Positions 1 through 8,511 of a DNA stretch of 64,000 nucleotides are shown here, piece by piece (position 1 is the first letter of the stretch; every line of letters begins with the position of its first letter). The stretch is from contig CAYLIC010000005.1 in the NCBI GenBank assembly GCA_964383815.1, forward strand, positions 1 through 64,000. Direction: 5' to 3'. A model generated the notes under the pieces. That model was not told the origin of the DNA, made no database searches, and saw only the letters and a list, made by a program, of their open reading frames with translations. A program made the translations under genes and the position numbers. The DNA comes from UBA11524 sp964383815. Lineage in GTDB: Bacteria > Bacillota > Clostridia > Christensenellales > Aristaeellaceae.

Positions 1-145
1 GCACGGGCCATTGTACATTTCGGTAAACTAACCCAAATTTATTATATCACGGAAGCGTGGTTTTGTCACATTGCATTTGCATGATTCAAGATCAAAAATG
101 AGGAAAAACAAGGGTTTTAGGACATTCGCGCCGGATTAAATAATC

Positions 146-182
146 AAAAAGCAGGAAGAAGCCTAATAGAGCCTTTTCCTGC
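146..182 (-). terminator. Possible terminator of the YpsA-SRAP hybrid gene
   Basis: On the minus strand GCAGGAA (176-182) pairs with TTCCTGC (151-157) and a run of T follows (+ strand aaaaa, 146-150). It lies just past the stop codon of the gene that ends at 190. The loop is long, so this is a moderate call. Confidence 0.45.
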
Positions 183-189
183 CAGATGC

Positions 190-867
190 TTATGCTTTTC
201 TAAACCCCACATCCATTACGGCTGCCCGCAGAACATCCTGTGCGTCATACCTGATATTGAGCCAATCGGCGATAGCCTCGGCTGGCAGGATCACGGGCAT
301 GCGGTTATGGATGAATGCGATCTTCGGCGCGGGCGAGCGCGTGAGGATCGTGCAGGCCGCGCGGTTTCCTTCCTTGCGGTAAATGCCTGCCATGTAGATC
401 GTGCGGCTGCCTTCGGGCGCAATGGCGTACTTGATCCGTTCCTTTCCGCGCTTTTCCCACTCGAAATAGTGGGAGGCCGGGATGATGCAGCGGCGCTGGG
501 CCATGCCGTCTTTGAACATGACTTTTGACGCTGCCGTTTCGCTGCGGGCGTTGAACATGGGCGTTCCGCCGGGCTGGCCGTCATAGGCAGCCAAGAGGAT
601 GTCGGCGTTGGCGACCAGATAGCGGTTTCGCGTGAACATGGCGTTTCGGCTGTATTCGCGGCCCGTGGCGGTCGTGATGTCGGCGATCTCAAAGAGCCGG
701 TCGTGCCGGGCGCGGAGCTCCGGCGACCATTTGGCAGCCTGTGCGTCGAAGGGACTGACCATCTCCAAAATGATCTCCGGGTATTCCGCCCGCAATTCCA
801 CGACGGCCTCCGCCGCGAACATATCCAAACCCATTGCGCCGCCGGAAATGAAATGGCGGAAGCCCAT
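190..867 (-). CDS. Hybrid of truncated YpsA/DUF1273 (SLOG-type) and truncated SRAP (YedK/HMCES-type) domains
   Basis: 225 aa. Residues 1-103 match the DUF1273/YpsA family: FISGGAMGLDMF, a PFDAQAAKW segment, RNRYLVANADILLAAYDG, ending at the family's PGGT. Residues 104-205 match the SOS-response-associated peptidase family, which crosslinks to abasic sites in single-stranded DNA: NARSET, FEWEK and IHNRMPVIL. Both parts are incomplete. The YpsA part lacks its first strand with the usual TGHR motif; in-frame coding continues upstream only as FKKRVKDTIRTLYD before a TAA at about 911. The SRAP part lacks its first ~70 residues, including the invariant Cys2 that forms the crosslink, although the conserved Asn, Glu and His remain. 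The join sits exactly at PGGT/PMFNARSET. I read it as a deletion fusion, probably non-functional, or an assembly chimera; a working two-domain protein is less likely. Confidence 0.6.
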   Translation of the reverse strand: MGFRHFISGGAMGLDMFAAEAVVELRAEYPEIILEMVSPFDAQAAKWSPELRARHDRLFEIADITTATGREYSRNAMFTRNRYLVANADILLAAYDGQPGGTPMFNARSETAASKVMFKDGMAQRRCIIPASHYFEWEKRGKERIKYAIAPEGSRTIYMAGIYRKEGNRAACTILTRSPAPKIAFIHNRMPVILPAEAIADWLNIRYDAQDVLRAAVMDVGFRKA

Positions 868-1191
868 GTCGTAGAGCGTCCGAATGGTATCCTTGACGCG
901 CTTCTTGAATTAATTGATGTATTTATGTGGTGTTGCTATGTAAAATTATGATTAGCCTCTATGGATTTCATGGATCTATAGGGGCTTTCTCTTTGAAATA
1001 TGATTCTTTAGGTGGACGGTACGGTGCAGCTCAGCCCAGCCACAAAGTTTCGCCAAAGCATCGTTTGGTGAGGTTTTTATTCGCTTTTCAGCTCCCTGGT
1101 TCTCCTTGTGTGCCCCCTGACTCCAAAAGGAATCAGGGGGGTGTGGGTGGGGGAAGGCTCGGTGGGTGCAACACCGGGCTTTCAATTTCGA
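868..1191. other. Intergenic region with no supported gene
   Basis: About 320 bp between the hybrid gene and the end of the efflux operon. The left 150 bp is AT-rich and carries remnant YpsA coding up to about 911. The right part holds a palindromic repeat (1117-1160), listed separately. I see no convincing ORF or RNA gene. Confidence 0.5.
1117..1160. repeat. Palindromic G-rich repeat, copy 1 (left flank of efflux operon)
   Basis: CCCCCTGA-c-TCC, loop aaaa, GGA-a-TCAGGGGG forms an 11-bp stem, followed by GTGTGGGTGGG. A similar string (CTCCAAAGGAAATC, then GGGGGTGTGCGGGTGGG) occurs at 6836-6870 on the other side of the efflux operon. There is no T-run on the minus side, so it is a poor terminator. 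Confidence 0.45.
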
Positions 1192-2994
1192 TTATGCGCA
1201 AACCTGCCCCGATTGCGTCCGGTACATCTGCGCATAGCGTCCGTTCAATGTCATCAATTGGGCGTGATTGCCCTGTTCCACGATCCGACCGTTTTCCATC
1301 AGAAGGATCAGGTCGGAATCACGGATAGTAGACAATCGGTGAGCGATGATGATCGACGTTCTTCCCTTTGTAATGTCCAGCATGGCCTTGCGAATACGCT
1401 GTTCTGTGACGGTATCCACAGAGCTTGTCGCTTCATCCAGAATCAGGAGCGGCGCATCGGTCAGCACTGCACGGGCAATGGTCAGCAGCTGGCGTTCGCC
1501 CTGGCTCAGCTGTGCGCCACCCTGCTGAAGCACCGTGTCATACCCTTGCGGCAGACGACGGATAAAGCTGTCCGCACCTACCAGCCTGGCCGCCTGCTCT
1601 ACCTGCTCAAGGGGAACGTCCCTGCGGCCGTAGCAGATGTTATCACGGATGCTCATGCCAAACAGCGATGTATCCTGCAGCACGACGCCAAACGCACGGC
1701 GAAGATCCGCCATTCTGTAATCCCGCAGATCATGTCCGTCCAGCAGAATTCGCCCGCCGTTCACATCATAAAAGCGTGTCAGCAGATTGATGAATGTGGT
1801 TTTTCCCGCACCGGTGGACCCGACGACGGCGACCTTTGTGCCTGCCTTGATTCGGATACTCACGTCCTTCAGAATGGACTGACCGGGCAGATAACCGAAC
1901 GTGACATGGTCGAACACGACTTCGCCAATCGGATTTTCCAGCGGCAGCGCATCGGGCGCGTCCTCAGGCTCGCTCACCTCATCCAGAAGCTCAAATACCC
2001 GCTCAGCACCCGCTACAGCACTCTGAAAATTGTTGTAGATATTGGCAATATCTACAAAAGGACGGGAGAATTGTCTGGAATACAGCAGAAAGCTGGAAAT
2101 CAAGCCAATCTCAATCATGCCATTCGCTGCCATCAGGCCGCTGATCACCGCAATCAGGACATAGTTCAGATTATTGATCACGCCGGTCAGCGGCATCAGA
2201 TAGCCCGACCATATTTGTGCCTTGGTTGCCACATCACACAGCTGGCGATTGTTTTCTTCAAACTGATGCATCAACTTTTCTTCGCGGCTAAACGCCTTAA
2301 CCATGGTCAGTCCTGATACGCTTTCCTCCACCTGTCCATTCAGACGGCCGAGTGCGGACTGCTGCGCCGAAAAGAGCTTGCGCGTGTGACGGGTGACTGT
2401 CTTTGTCAGAAGGAAGATGAATACCACTGCGATGAAGGACACACACGTCAGCAGCGGACTCAGGCTGATCATAATCGTCATGACGCCGATGATTGTAAAC
2501 ACATAGGTCATCAGCTGGGACAGGGAATCCGAAATCGTCGTGCTGATGTTATCCACATCGTTTGTCAGCCGGCTCATCAGCTCGCCATGACGATGCCTGT
2601 CAAAAAACGCCAGCGGCAGCTCCTTCATCTTGTCAAACAGCGTTGTGCGAATGTGGTAGATGACCTTCTGACCGATGACCGCCATAAAGAACTGCTGCAA
2701 AAAGCGAACCAGCCAATCAGACAGATACAATGCCGCCAGCAGAATCAGAAGCTGTGCGGCTGTCTTGCCGGTATCAATACAGTTGACTGCCTCACCAATC
2801 ACATAGGGTGAAAGCGCTGCCGAAACGCTGGTCAGTGCGGAGAGAAGCAGGATCCAGCCAAGTCCGTTTCGACTTCCTTTCGTCAGCTGCCACAGCCGCA
2901 GAAGCGTCCCCTTCATGTTCTTGGGCTTGACGACTGGCATGCCTCGATTCATTCGACCAAAGCCGCCCGGAGGCGGAGTCATGTCCTTAGCCAA
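1192..2994 (-). CDS. Heterodimeric ABC exporter, canonical-ATPase subunit (TM288/BmrD type)
   Basis: About 600 aa: an N-terminal six-helix exporter domain, then a nucleotide-binding domain with Walker A VGSTGAGKTT, signature LSQGERQ and Walker B LLILDEATSSVD. The catalytic Glu is present, but the signature departs from LSGGQ. This is the pattern of the TM288 half of heterodimeric exporters, whose partner has Asp in place of the catalytic Glu, and the upstream gene shows exactly that. Start: GGAGG lies 8 nt before a TTG at 2994, which overlaps the upstream stop by 8 nt. ATG at 2982 (5 codons in) or at 3021 are alternatives. It is the last gene of the MarR-MATE-ABC-ABC operon. Likely role: ATP-driven export of drugs, lipids or peptides through the cytoplasmic membrane; the substrate cannot be read from the sequence. 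Confidence 0.9.
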   Translation of the reverse strand: MAKDMTPPPGGFGRMNRGMPVVKPKNMKGTLLRLWQLTKGSRNGLGWILLLSALTSVSAALSPYVIGEAVNCIDTGKTAAQLLILLAALYLSDWLVRFLQQFFMAVIGQKVIYHIRTTLFDKMKELPLAFFDRHRHGELMSRLTNDVDNISTTISDSLSQLMTYVFTIIGVMTIMISLSPLLTCVSFIAVVFIFLLTKTVTRHTRKLFSAQQSALGRLNGQVEESVSGLTMVKAFSREEKLMHQFEENNRQLCDVATKAQIWSGYLMPLTGVINNLNYVLIAVISGLMAANGMIEIGLISSFLLYSRQFSRPFVDIANIYNNFQSAVAGAERVFELLDEVSEPEDAPDALPLENPIGEVVFDHVTFGYLPGQSILKDVSIRIKAGTKVAVVGSTGAGKTTFINLLTRFYDVNGGRILLDGHDLRDYRMADLRRAFGVVLQDTSLFGMSIRDNICYGRRDVPLEQVEQAARLVGADSFIRRLPQGYDTVLQQGGAQLSQGERQLLTIARAVLTDAPLLILDEATSSVDTVTEQRIRKAMLDITKGRTSIIIAHRLSTIRDSDLILLMENGRIVEQGNHAQLMTLNGRYAQMYRTQSGQVCA

Positions 2995-4714
2995 TCTGCT
3001 CGCCTCCAATCTGAGAATCATAAATCGCCCGATAGGTATCGCAGCTTTCCATCAGTTCCTGATGCGTGCCATATCCCTGCACCTTACCGTCCTCCATGCA
3101 AAGAATCCTGTCTGCACGCATCACCGTGGAGATGCGCTGACTGATCAGCAGCACCGTCATGTCAGATGCGCTTTCCCGCAGTCCCTTCAGCACTGCGGCT
3201 TCAGTCGTAGCGTCCAGTGCGCTGGTGCAGTCATCCAGAATCAGAATTCCGGGTTTTTTAATCAGTGCACGCGCGAGTGACAGGCGCTGCTTTTGTCCGC
3301 CGGAAAGATTCACGCCGCTCTGTCCCAGCATCGTGTCATAGCCTTCCGGAAAGCCGGAAACAAAGCCATCGGCACAGGCAATCTCTGCCGCTGCCCGGAT
3401 TTCCTCCATGGATGCGCCCTCATTGCCCCAGCGCAGGTTTTCCGCAATGCTGCCGGTAAACAGCAGCGCTTTTTGCGGCGCTACGCCAACCCTGCCCCGC
3501 AACGCATCCGCGTCCCATTGCTTCACATCAAGTCCATCCACCAGCACGCTGCCTTTCTCCGCATCGTAAAAGCGGGGAACCAGCTGGATCAGCGACGACT
3601 TGCCGCAGCCGGTTGGGCCGATAATGCCCACCGTTTCGCCCGGCTTCGCCGTGAAACTGACGTCCTCGATGGCGGGGCGCATCGTGCCTGCATAAGAGAA
3701 GGTCACATGCTGAAAGCACACCTCGGATGCATTGGAGGTTTCAGGAATGCGCTTCGAACCGTTGATCTGGGCGGGTACTTCGTCCAGCACTTCCTTCACG
3801 CGGCTGGCAGACGCCGTCGCACGCACGGCGGAGTTCAGAATCATCGACACCATGCCCAGTGAGAACAGCACCTGCGTCATATAATTGACAGAAGCCATCA
3901 GCCGTCCGATCTGTTCACTCTGCTGACTCTGCGACAGCCAGAGCAGCACCACAATGCCCGCGTTTACCGTCAGGTTGATCAGCGGAGAAAAAATCGCCGA
4001 AACACGCATGGCGGATACGCCTGCCTGCGCAAATTCACCGGCGGCAGCATTGAATTTTTCCGTTTCCTGTGCCTGCCCGCCAAATGCCTTGACCACACGG
4101 ATGGAGGACAGGAATTCACGCGACACGGTATTGAGCTTATCAAGGCAGCGCTGCAGCTTACCGAAGCGCGGATAGCCCAGCAGCATGTTTGCACCGATGA
4201 GCAACAATGCAATGCACAGGATCACAACCATCATGGGAATCTGCTGCGGCGTTTGCAGAACGATCAATGTGATGGCGCCGATGCAGGTGATCGGCGCTTT
4301 CAGCATAATGCGCATGGTACCATTGACGAAGTTCTGAATCTGTGTCACATCGTTGGTTATGCGCGTGATAATGGACGCCGGTGCAAGACGGTCAATATTT
4401 TCAAAGGAAAGCCCCAGAACCTTTTTGTAAATATCGCTGCGCATTTCCATGCCGATCTGCTGCGAGGTTCTGGTTGCATAGATATTGCGCACAACAGCGC
4501 CAAGCGCACCAAAGCCCGCAATCAAAAGCATGATGGCGCCGTAGCCAAGGATTTGCTTCATATCGTTCTGCTGTACACCGTTATCCACAATGAAGGACAT
4601 AAAGGTGGGCTGCAGCAAATCCGCCAGCGTTTCCATGCTCAGGAAAAGCACAGCGATCAGAAAAGACCGCTTGTGCCGCCCGATGTAATGAATAATCAGC
4701 TTCATTTTATTCAC
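2987..4714 (-). CDS. Heterodimeric ABC exporter, degenerate-site subunit (TM287/BmrC type)
   Basis: 575 aa: an N-terminal ABC transmembrane domain of six helices, then an ATPase domain with Walker A GPTGCGKSS, canonical signature LSGGQKQR and Walker B ILILDDCTSALD. The residue after the Walker B Asp is Asp instead of the catalytic Glu, the hallmark of the degenerate-site half of heterodimeric exporters. Its partner follows immediately with overlapping ends, so the two are very likely made together and form one transporter. The start ATG is 94 nt after the MATE gene, on the same strand. Function as multidrug or lipid exporter is inferred from the family and from the MarR and MATE neighbours. 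Confidence 0.92.
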   Translation of the reverse strand: MNKMKLIIHYIGRHKRSFLIAVLFLSMETLADLLQPTFMSFIVDNGVQQNDMKQILGYGAIMLLIAGFGALGAVVRNIYATRTSQQIGMEMRSDIYKKVLGLSFENIDRLAPASIITRITNDVTQIQNFVNGTMRIMLKAPITCIGAITLIVLQTPQQIPMMVVILCIALLLIGANMLLGYPRFGKLQRCLDKLNTVSREFLSSIRVVKAFGGQAQETEKFNAAAGEFAQAGVSAMRVSAIFSPLINLTVNAGIVVLLWLSQSQQSEQIGRLMASVNYMTQVLFSLGMVSMILNSAVRATASASRVKEVLDEVPAQINGSKRIPETSNASEVCFQHVTFSYAGTMRPAIEDVSFTAKPGETVGIIGPTGCGKSSLIQLVPRFYDAEKGSVLVDGLDVKQWDADALRGRVGVAPQKALLFTGSIAENLRWGNEGASMEEIRAAAEIACADGFVSGFPEGYDTMLGQSGVNLSGGQKQRLSLARALIKKPGILILDDCTSALDATTEAAVLKGLRESASDMTVLLISQRISTVMRADRILCMEDGKVQGYGTHQELMESCDTYRAIYDSQIGGEQIG

Positions 4715-4808
4715 TCCTGCGCTTCCTGCCTTTGTGCTTCGGATGAGATGCTTCGTCGTTCATCCTGCACGCACCAGACAGAAATTAAATGTTCATCATA
4801 CGTTTGGA

Positions 4809-6170
4809 TTACACTGATTTTCTCAGTTCGGTCCTGTTGAGACGCACAAAGAACACGATGCTGACCGCCAGCGACACGGCTTCGGCAATGGGGAAAGCCC
4901 ACCACACCATGCCGACATCATGGGTCAGCTTTACCAGCACCCAAGCTACCGGCACCAGCACGACCAGCTGACGCATCACGGACATGACAAGGCTGTAATT
5001 GCCCCGTCCGATGGCCTGATACATATTGGAGGACACCAGCCCCAGTGCCGCCAGCGGGAAGCACAGGCAGATGATCCTCAGCGCCGGAATGCCGACCTCC
5101 AGCAATTCCGCCGTGGGATTGAAAAACCCGAGGAGCTGTCCGGGCAGCAGCATGAAGGCCAGCACACCGATCAGCATAATCGCCAGCGCGATGCCGCAGC
5201 CCTGATAGAAGGACTGGAGCAGGCGCTTTTTCTTATTGGCACCATAGTTGTATCCCATGATGGGCATGAGCCCCTGATTCAGACCCAGAACCGGCATGAA
5301 TACAAAGGAACGCAGCTTGAAATACAGACCGAATACCGTGTACGCCGCCGTGGAGAACGCCGCAAGAATGGCGTTGATGGCCATGTTCATCACCGTGCTG
5401 ATCGCCTGCATGACGATCGCAGGGATGCCGACGGCATAAATATCCTTCACGATCCTGCCATGGAAACGGAAGCCCTTGAAGGGAATCTTGATGGAGGGAT
5501 GCCGTGCGACGACGACAATCGCCAGAACCATGGAAAGAATCTGCCCGCCCACCGTGGCAATGGCTGCGCCAGTAACGCCCATCGCAGGCAGACCAAGCCA
5601 GCCAAAGATCAGAATCGGGTCAAATATTACATTAAATATGGCGCCCACCAGCTGAAACATCATCGGCCAGAACATATTGCCGGTTGCCTGCAGGATTTTT
5701 TCCAGCATGGTCACCACAAACTGACCAAAGGCAAAAATACAGCAAATGGAGAGATACTGATCCCCCATATGGACAATTTCCGGGTCGGATTCGAACATCC
5801 GGAAGAATGGCGTGGTAAAAAATGCGCCAAAGACGGCGAATGCCAGCCATGTGACGATGCTCAGCATCACGCCATGGGTCGCGGTCAATTCCGCCTCCTC
5901 CCTGCGCCCCTGCCCGAGCCTGCGCGAAATCAGAGAAGTCACACCGGCAGCGGTGCCGACCGCGAAGGCGATCAGCAGATTTTGAACCGGATATGCCAGC
6001 GACAGCGCGGACACCGCTTTCTCGCTGACCTGCGCCACAAAGTAACTGTCCACAATGTTATACAGCGCCTGAATCAGCATAGAAAACATCGCAGGCAGCG
6101 ACATGGATAGAATCAGAGGAAACATCTTTTCGGTTCCCATACGGTTTTCTTTTTGTGTTTCTACAGGCAT
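4809..6170 (-). CDS. MATE family multidrug/cation antiporter
   Basis: 453 aa with about twelve hydrophobic helices in two related halves. Family-typical segments are visible: PAMFSMLIQALYNIVDSYFV near the N terminus, a TAAGVTSLISRRLGQG loop, and GLNQGLMPIMGYNYGA opening the second half. MATE proteins expel cationic drugs or metabolites using a Na+ or H+ gradient. The ATG lies 1 nt after the TAA of marR (AAG TAA A ATG), so the two are almost certainly translated from one message. The neighbours place it in an efflux operon controlled by that MarR regulator. Confidence 0.93.
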   Translation of the reverse strand: MPVETQKENRMGTEKMFPLILSMSLPAMFSMLIQALYNIVDSYFVAQVSEKAVSALSLAYPVQNLLIAFAVGTAAGVTSLISRRLGQGRREEAELTATHGVMLSIVTWLAFAVFGAFFTTPFFRMFESDPEIVHMGDQYLSICCIFAFGQFVVTMLEKILQATGNMFWPMMFQLVGAIFNVIFDPILIFGWLGLPAMGVTGAAIATVGGQILSMVLAIVVVARHPSIKIPFKGFRFHGRIVKDIYAVGIPAIVMQAISTVMNMAINAILAAFSTAAYTVFGLYFKLRSFVFMPVLGLNQGLMPIMGYNYGANKKKRLLQSFYQGCGIALAIMLIGVLAFMLLPGQLLGFFNPTAELLEVGIPALRIICLCFPLAALGLVSSNMYQAIGRGNYSLVMSVMRQLVVLVPVAWVLVKLTHDVGMVWWAFPIAEAVSLAVSIVFFVRLNRTELRKSV

Positions 6171-6171
6171 T

Positions 6172-6603
6172 TTACTTTTCCTCGCCTTCCATTCGCAAAA
6201 GCTTTAGAAGCAGCCTTTGCAATTCTTTTCTCTCCTGTGCAGACAAATTTTCCACCCACGCATGGTCGATTTTCGCCACAACCGCCTGCAGCTCCGTCTG
6301 CATGTTGTTTGCCCTTGGGGTTAAGGAAATCAGCTTGCTTCGGGCGTCTTTGGGATTCACAATTCTCGAAACGAAATCCTTCTTCTCCAGGCTGTCCAGC
6401 AGCCCCAGCACTGTCGGATGCGTAATCGCGCATTCCTTTTCGATATCCACGATTCGCGCGCTCTGGTTTTGCTGCATGTACAAAAATTTCAACACTCTGC
6501 ACTGCGATGCGGTCAGATCATACGCCGCCAGAATCGGATTGGCTTTTTTGTCAAATTCGATGGACGCCGTTTTGATTAAAACCGCAATCCGGTCGCTATT
6601 CAT
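6172..6603 (-). CDS. MarR family transcriptional regulator of the efflux operon
   Basis: 143 aa, the normal MarR size. Central winged-helix region: LTASQCRVLKFLY, then DIEKECAITHPTVLGLLDSLEKK as recognition helix area, then the wing with DARSKLISLT. A longer reading starts 6 codons upstream, but GGGAGG sits inside that stretch, 5 nt before the ATG at 6603, so 6603 is the better start. MarR proteins bind palindromic DNA as dimers and let go on binding a small ligand. A 12-bp-arm inverted repeat overlaps the promoter just upstream, so autorepression of the four-gene operon is a well-supported inference. Confidence 0.93.
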   Translation of the reverse strand: MNSDRIAVLIKTASIEFDKKANPILAAYDLTASQCRVLKFLYMQQNQSARIVDIEKECAITHPTVLGLLDSLEKKDFVSRIVNPKDARSKLISLTPRANNMQTELQAVVAKIDHAWVENLSAQERKELQRLLLKLLRMEGEEK

Positions 6604-6625
6604 GATTACCTCCCAGTTCATTCCT

Positions 6626-6669
6626 GTAGTTTCCTACGAAATTATATGTAGGAAGCTACTATTTGTCAA
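6626..6669 (-). promoter_or_regulatory. Consensus promoter with overlapping MarR-type operator
   Basis: Minus strand: TTGACA (+ 6664-6669), 17-nt spacer, TATAAT (+ 6641-6646), both perfect consensus. Inverted repeat GTAGTTTCCTAC (6626-6637) and GTAGGAAGCTAC (6648-6659), 11 of 12 matching, covers the -10 box and most of the spacer. A dimer bound here would block RNA polymerase. Confidence 0.88.
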
Positions 6670-7008
6670 GAGTTATGCGTATATGACAAGCAACGCGAAC
6701 AAAAAAAGCTCGGAGCGAAAAAGCATTCTGCCCCAAACCGCCGTGCCTATTGCACCTATTCATGAGAATTGATAAAGCTGCATAAAGTTCATACATTCAG
6801 CAGCATTAACAGTTCTCTTCACCTGCAAAGCACTGGCTCCAAAGGAAATCGGGGGTGTGCGGGTGGGCTGACAGTTTCAACAGAACCTGCTCTGGCTTTT
6901 CACCTGCATCTGCTGTCATACGCATTCGAGCGGGAGGGTCGGCTGGCAATCATCTTCCGGGCAGCGGCCGGCCCGATGAAACGAAAAAAATTGATGAGGA
7001 ATACAGGC
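6670..7008. other. Intergenic region between efflux operon and aldo/keto reductase
   Basis: About 340 bp with no convincing ORF. It carries the second copy of the G-rich repeat (6836-6870), described separately. Otherwise I see nothing in it. Confidence 0.5.
6836..6870. repeat. G-rich repeat, copy 2 (right flank of efflux operon)
   Basis: CTCCAAAGGAAATC followed by GGGGGTGTGCGGGTGGG, similar to 1123-1160 in the same orientation with a few single-base gaps. The two copies bracket the 5.4-kb efflux operon. Confidence 0.4.
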
Positions 7009-7037
7009 TTGGATTGCGGAAGAAACTAGTGTATAAT
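7009..7037 (+). promoter_or_regulatory. Promoter of the aldo/keto reductase gene
   Basis: TTGGAT (7009-7014), 17-nt spacer, TATAAT (7032-7037). A strong ribosome-binding site (GAGGAGG) follows before the ATG at 7071. Confidence 0.75.
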
Positions 7038-7070
7038 ATACCAAGAAATATGTCAGAGGAGGAAAAATCG

Positions 7071-8015
7071 ATGATCGAACTGAACCGCCTTGGCCTGGGC
7101 ACCATGGGCATGAACCGCAGCAACCGGGAAACCTCCATCAAGACCATCCACGCCGCGCTGGACGCGGGTATCACCCTGTTCAACACCGGCGAATTCTATC
7201 AGGGCAGCGAAAGCGAGATGGTTTTCGGTGAGGCCGTCAAGGGTGTGAACCGGGACAGTTACTTTCTTTCAGTGAAGTTTGGCGTGCTGCCGTCGCCCGA
7301 AGGCGGAATTTATGGTTTGGACGTGAAGCCGTACAATGTCAAGGGGCATCTGACGTACTCCCTGCGCCGCCTGGGGCTGGACTATGTTGACCTGTATCAG
7401 CCTGCCCGGCAGGATACCACCGTGCCGGTGGAGGAGCTGGTGGGCGCGATTGCCGATCAGGTGAAGGCAGGCTATGTCAGGCACATCGGCCTTTCCATGG
7501 TGGATGCGGAAACCCTGCGCCGGGCCTGCAGGGTACATCCGATTCATACAGTGGAGATGTCCTATTCCCTGATCGACCGCAGCATTGAAAAGGAGCTGAT
7601 CGCCGCCGCCAGGGAACTGAATGTCAAGGTGCTGGCCTTCGGTACGGTGGGCCATGGGCTGCTGACCAACCGCGTGCTGGATATGCCCGCGAATCCCAAT
7701 GCCCGCGGCCTGCTCTCGCCGGAAAACCGCGACGGCAACCTGGCTATGATCCGCGAGGTGAAGAAGATTGCTGATGCAAAGGGTGTAACGCTTTCTCAGC
7801 TGGCGCTGGCGTGGTCGCTGGCAAAGCACGACCATGTGCAGAGCCTTGTGGGCACCACCAGCCCGGAGCATTTGCAGGAGTCCATCGATGCGCTGAAGAT
7901 TACGCTGACGCAGGAGGATGTCCGCGCCATCGAGGCGGCGATCCCCGAGGAAAAGGTCAGGGGTCGCGGCATGCGCAATTTTGTATTTACGGATGGCAGA
8001 ATGGCGCTGGCTTGA
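7071..8015 (+). CDS. Aldo/keto reductase family protein
   Basis: 314 aa. The TIM-barrel aldo/keto reductase pattern is visible: LGLGTMGMNRSN at the N terminus, LDAGITLFNTGEFY (usual DTAxxY, with Asn for Asp and Tyr retained), KFGVL (catalytic Lys), LGLDYVDLYQPAR and a C-terminal TSPEHLQESIDAL cofactor-binding region. The family reduces carbonyls with NADPH in the cytoplasm; the substrate is unknown. In the usual DLYxxHR motif His is replaced by Pro-Ala (YQPAR), as in some sugar-reductase-like members. Start chosen at 7071 because GAGGAGG stands just before it; an upstream extension has no ribosome-binding site. It has its own promoter. Confidence 0.9.
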   Translation: MIELNRLGLGTMGMNRSNRETSIKTIHAALDAGITLFNTGEFYQGSESEMVFGEAVKGVNRDSYFLSVKFGVLPSPEGGIYGLDVKPYNVKGHLTYSLRRLGLDYVDLYQPARQDTTVPVEELVGAIADQVKAGYVRHIGLSMVDAETLRRACRVHPIHTVEMSYSLIDRSIEKELIAAARELNVKVLAFGTVGHGLLTNRVLDMPANPNARGLLSPENRDGNLAMIREVKKIADAKGVTLSQLALAWSLAKHDHVQSLVGTTSPEHLQESIDALKITLTQEDVRAIEAAIPEEKVRGRGMRNFVFTDGRMALA

Positions 8016-8079
8016 TGGATGAAGGCAGCGCACGGCAGACCGCAACAGCACGAAAAAAGCAAAGAGGAGCTGGATTTCC

Positions 8080-8496
8080 ATGAATCACCAAGAGCTTGCG
8101 TTTTTCCCCGCTCACCCTTCCGCCGAAAAGACGCATCGGATTGAAACCACACCCATGCCCATCAAGGAGCAGTCCGCACCGTATGCGGTCAGGGTCCTGG
8201 CGGATGAATTCCGCAGGGATTTAAGTGCAGCGCTTTCTGAATATCAGGACAAGCGGTTTGAAGTGACCGGCGTGGCCATCAAGGTTGGCCCGGATATCCA
8301 CCATAAGCCGTCCATAGAAATTTCTGACCGCGCAGACGGGCCGTGCCACGCGCTGTGCATTTTCCCAACGGAGGACCATTACAGCAAGGTTTCCGCAGGC
8401 GATACCGTCACCGTGCGCGCCAATTATCTGGTCATGAGCAACCAGTTCGGCGTTGTGATGAAGTTCAGCGAATTGGTCAGTGTGGCTCACGCCTAA
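8080..8496 (+). CDS. OB-fold (tRNA_anti-like) domain protein
   Basis: 138 aa. Residues ~42-135 resemble the tRNA_anti-like OB-fold family: LADEFRRDLSAALSEYQDKRFEVTG, then alternating strands ending in GDTVTVRANYLVMSNQFG. This family usually has a signal peptide; here the N terminus (MNHQELAFFPAHPSAEK) is not hydrophobic, so the protein is probably cytoplasmic. The function is not known; the fold suggests binding of nucleic acid or another small ligand. It lies between the reductase (64 nt) and the amidohydrolase (15 nt) on the same strand and may share their message. Confidence 0.65.
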   Translation: MNHQELAFFPAHPSAEKTHRIETTPMPIKEQSAPYAVRVLADEFRRDLSAALSEYQDKRFEVTGVAIKVGPDIHHKPSIEISDRADGPCHALCIFPTEDHYSKVSAGDTVTVRANYLVMSNQFGVVMKFSELVSVAHA

Positions 8497-8511
8497 ATCG
8501 GGGGAGAATGG

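Noticed and set aside
1117..1143. Intrinsic terminator of the efflux operon
   Set aside because: The stem is good, but no T-run follows on the minus strand, and a similar sequence occurs upstream of the aldo/keto reductase gene, so it is treated as a repeat.
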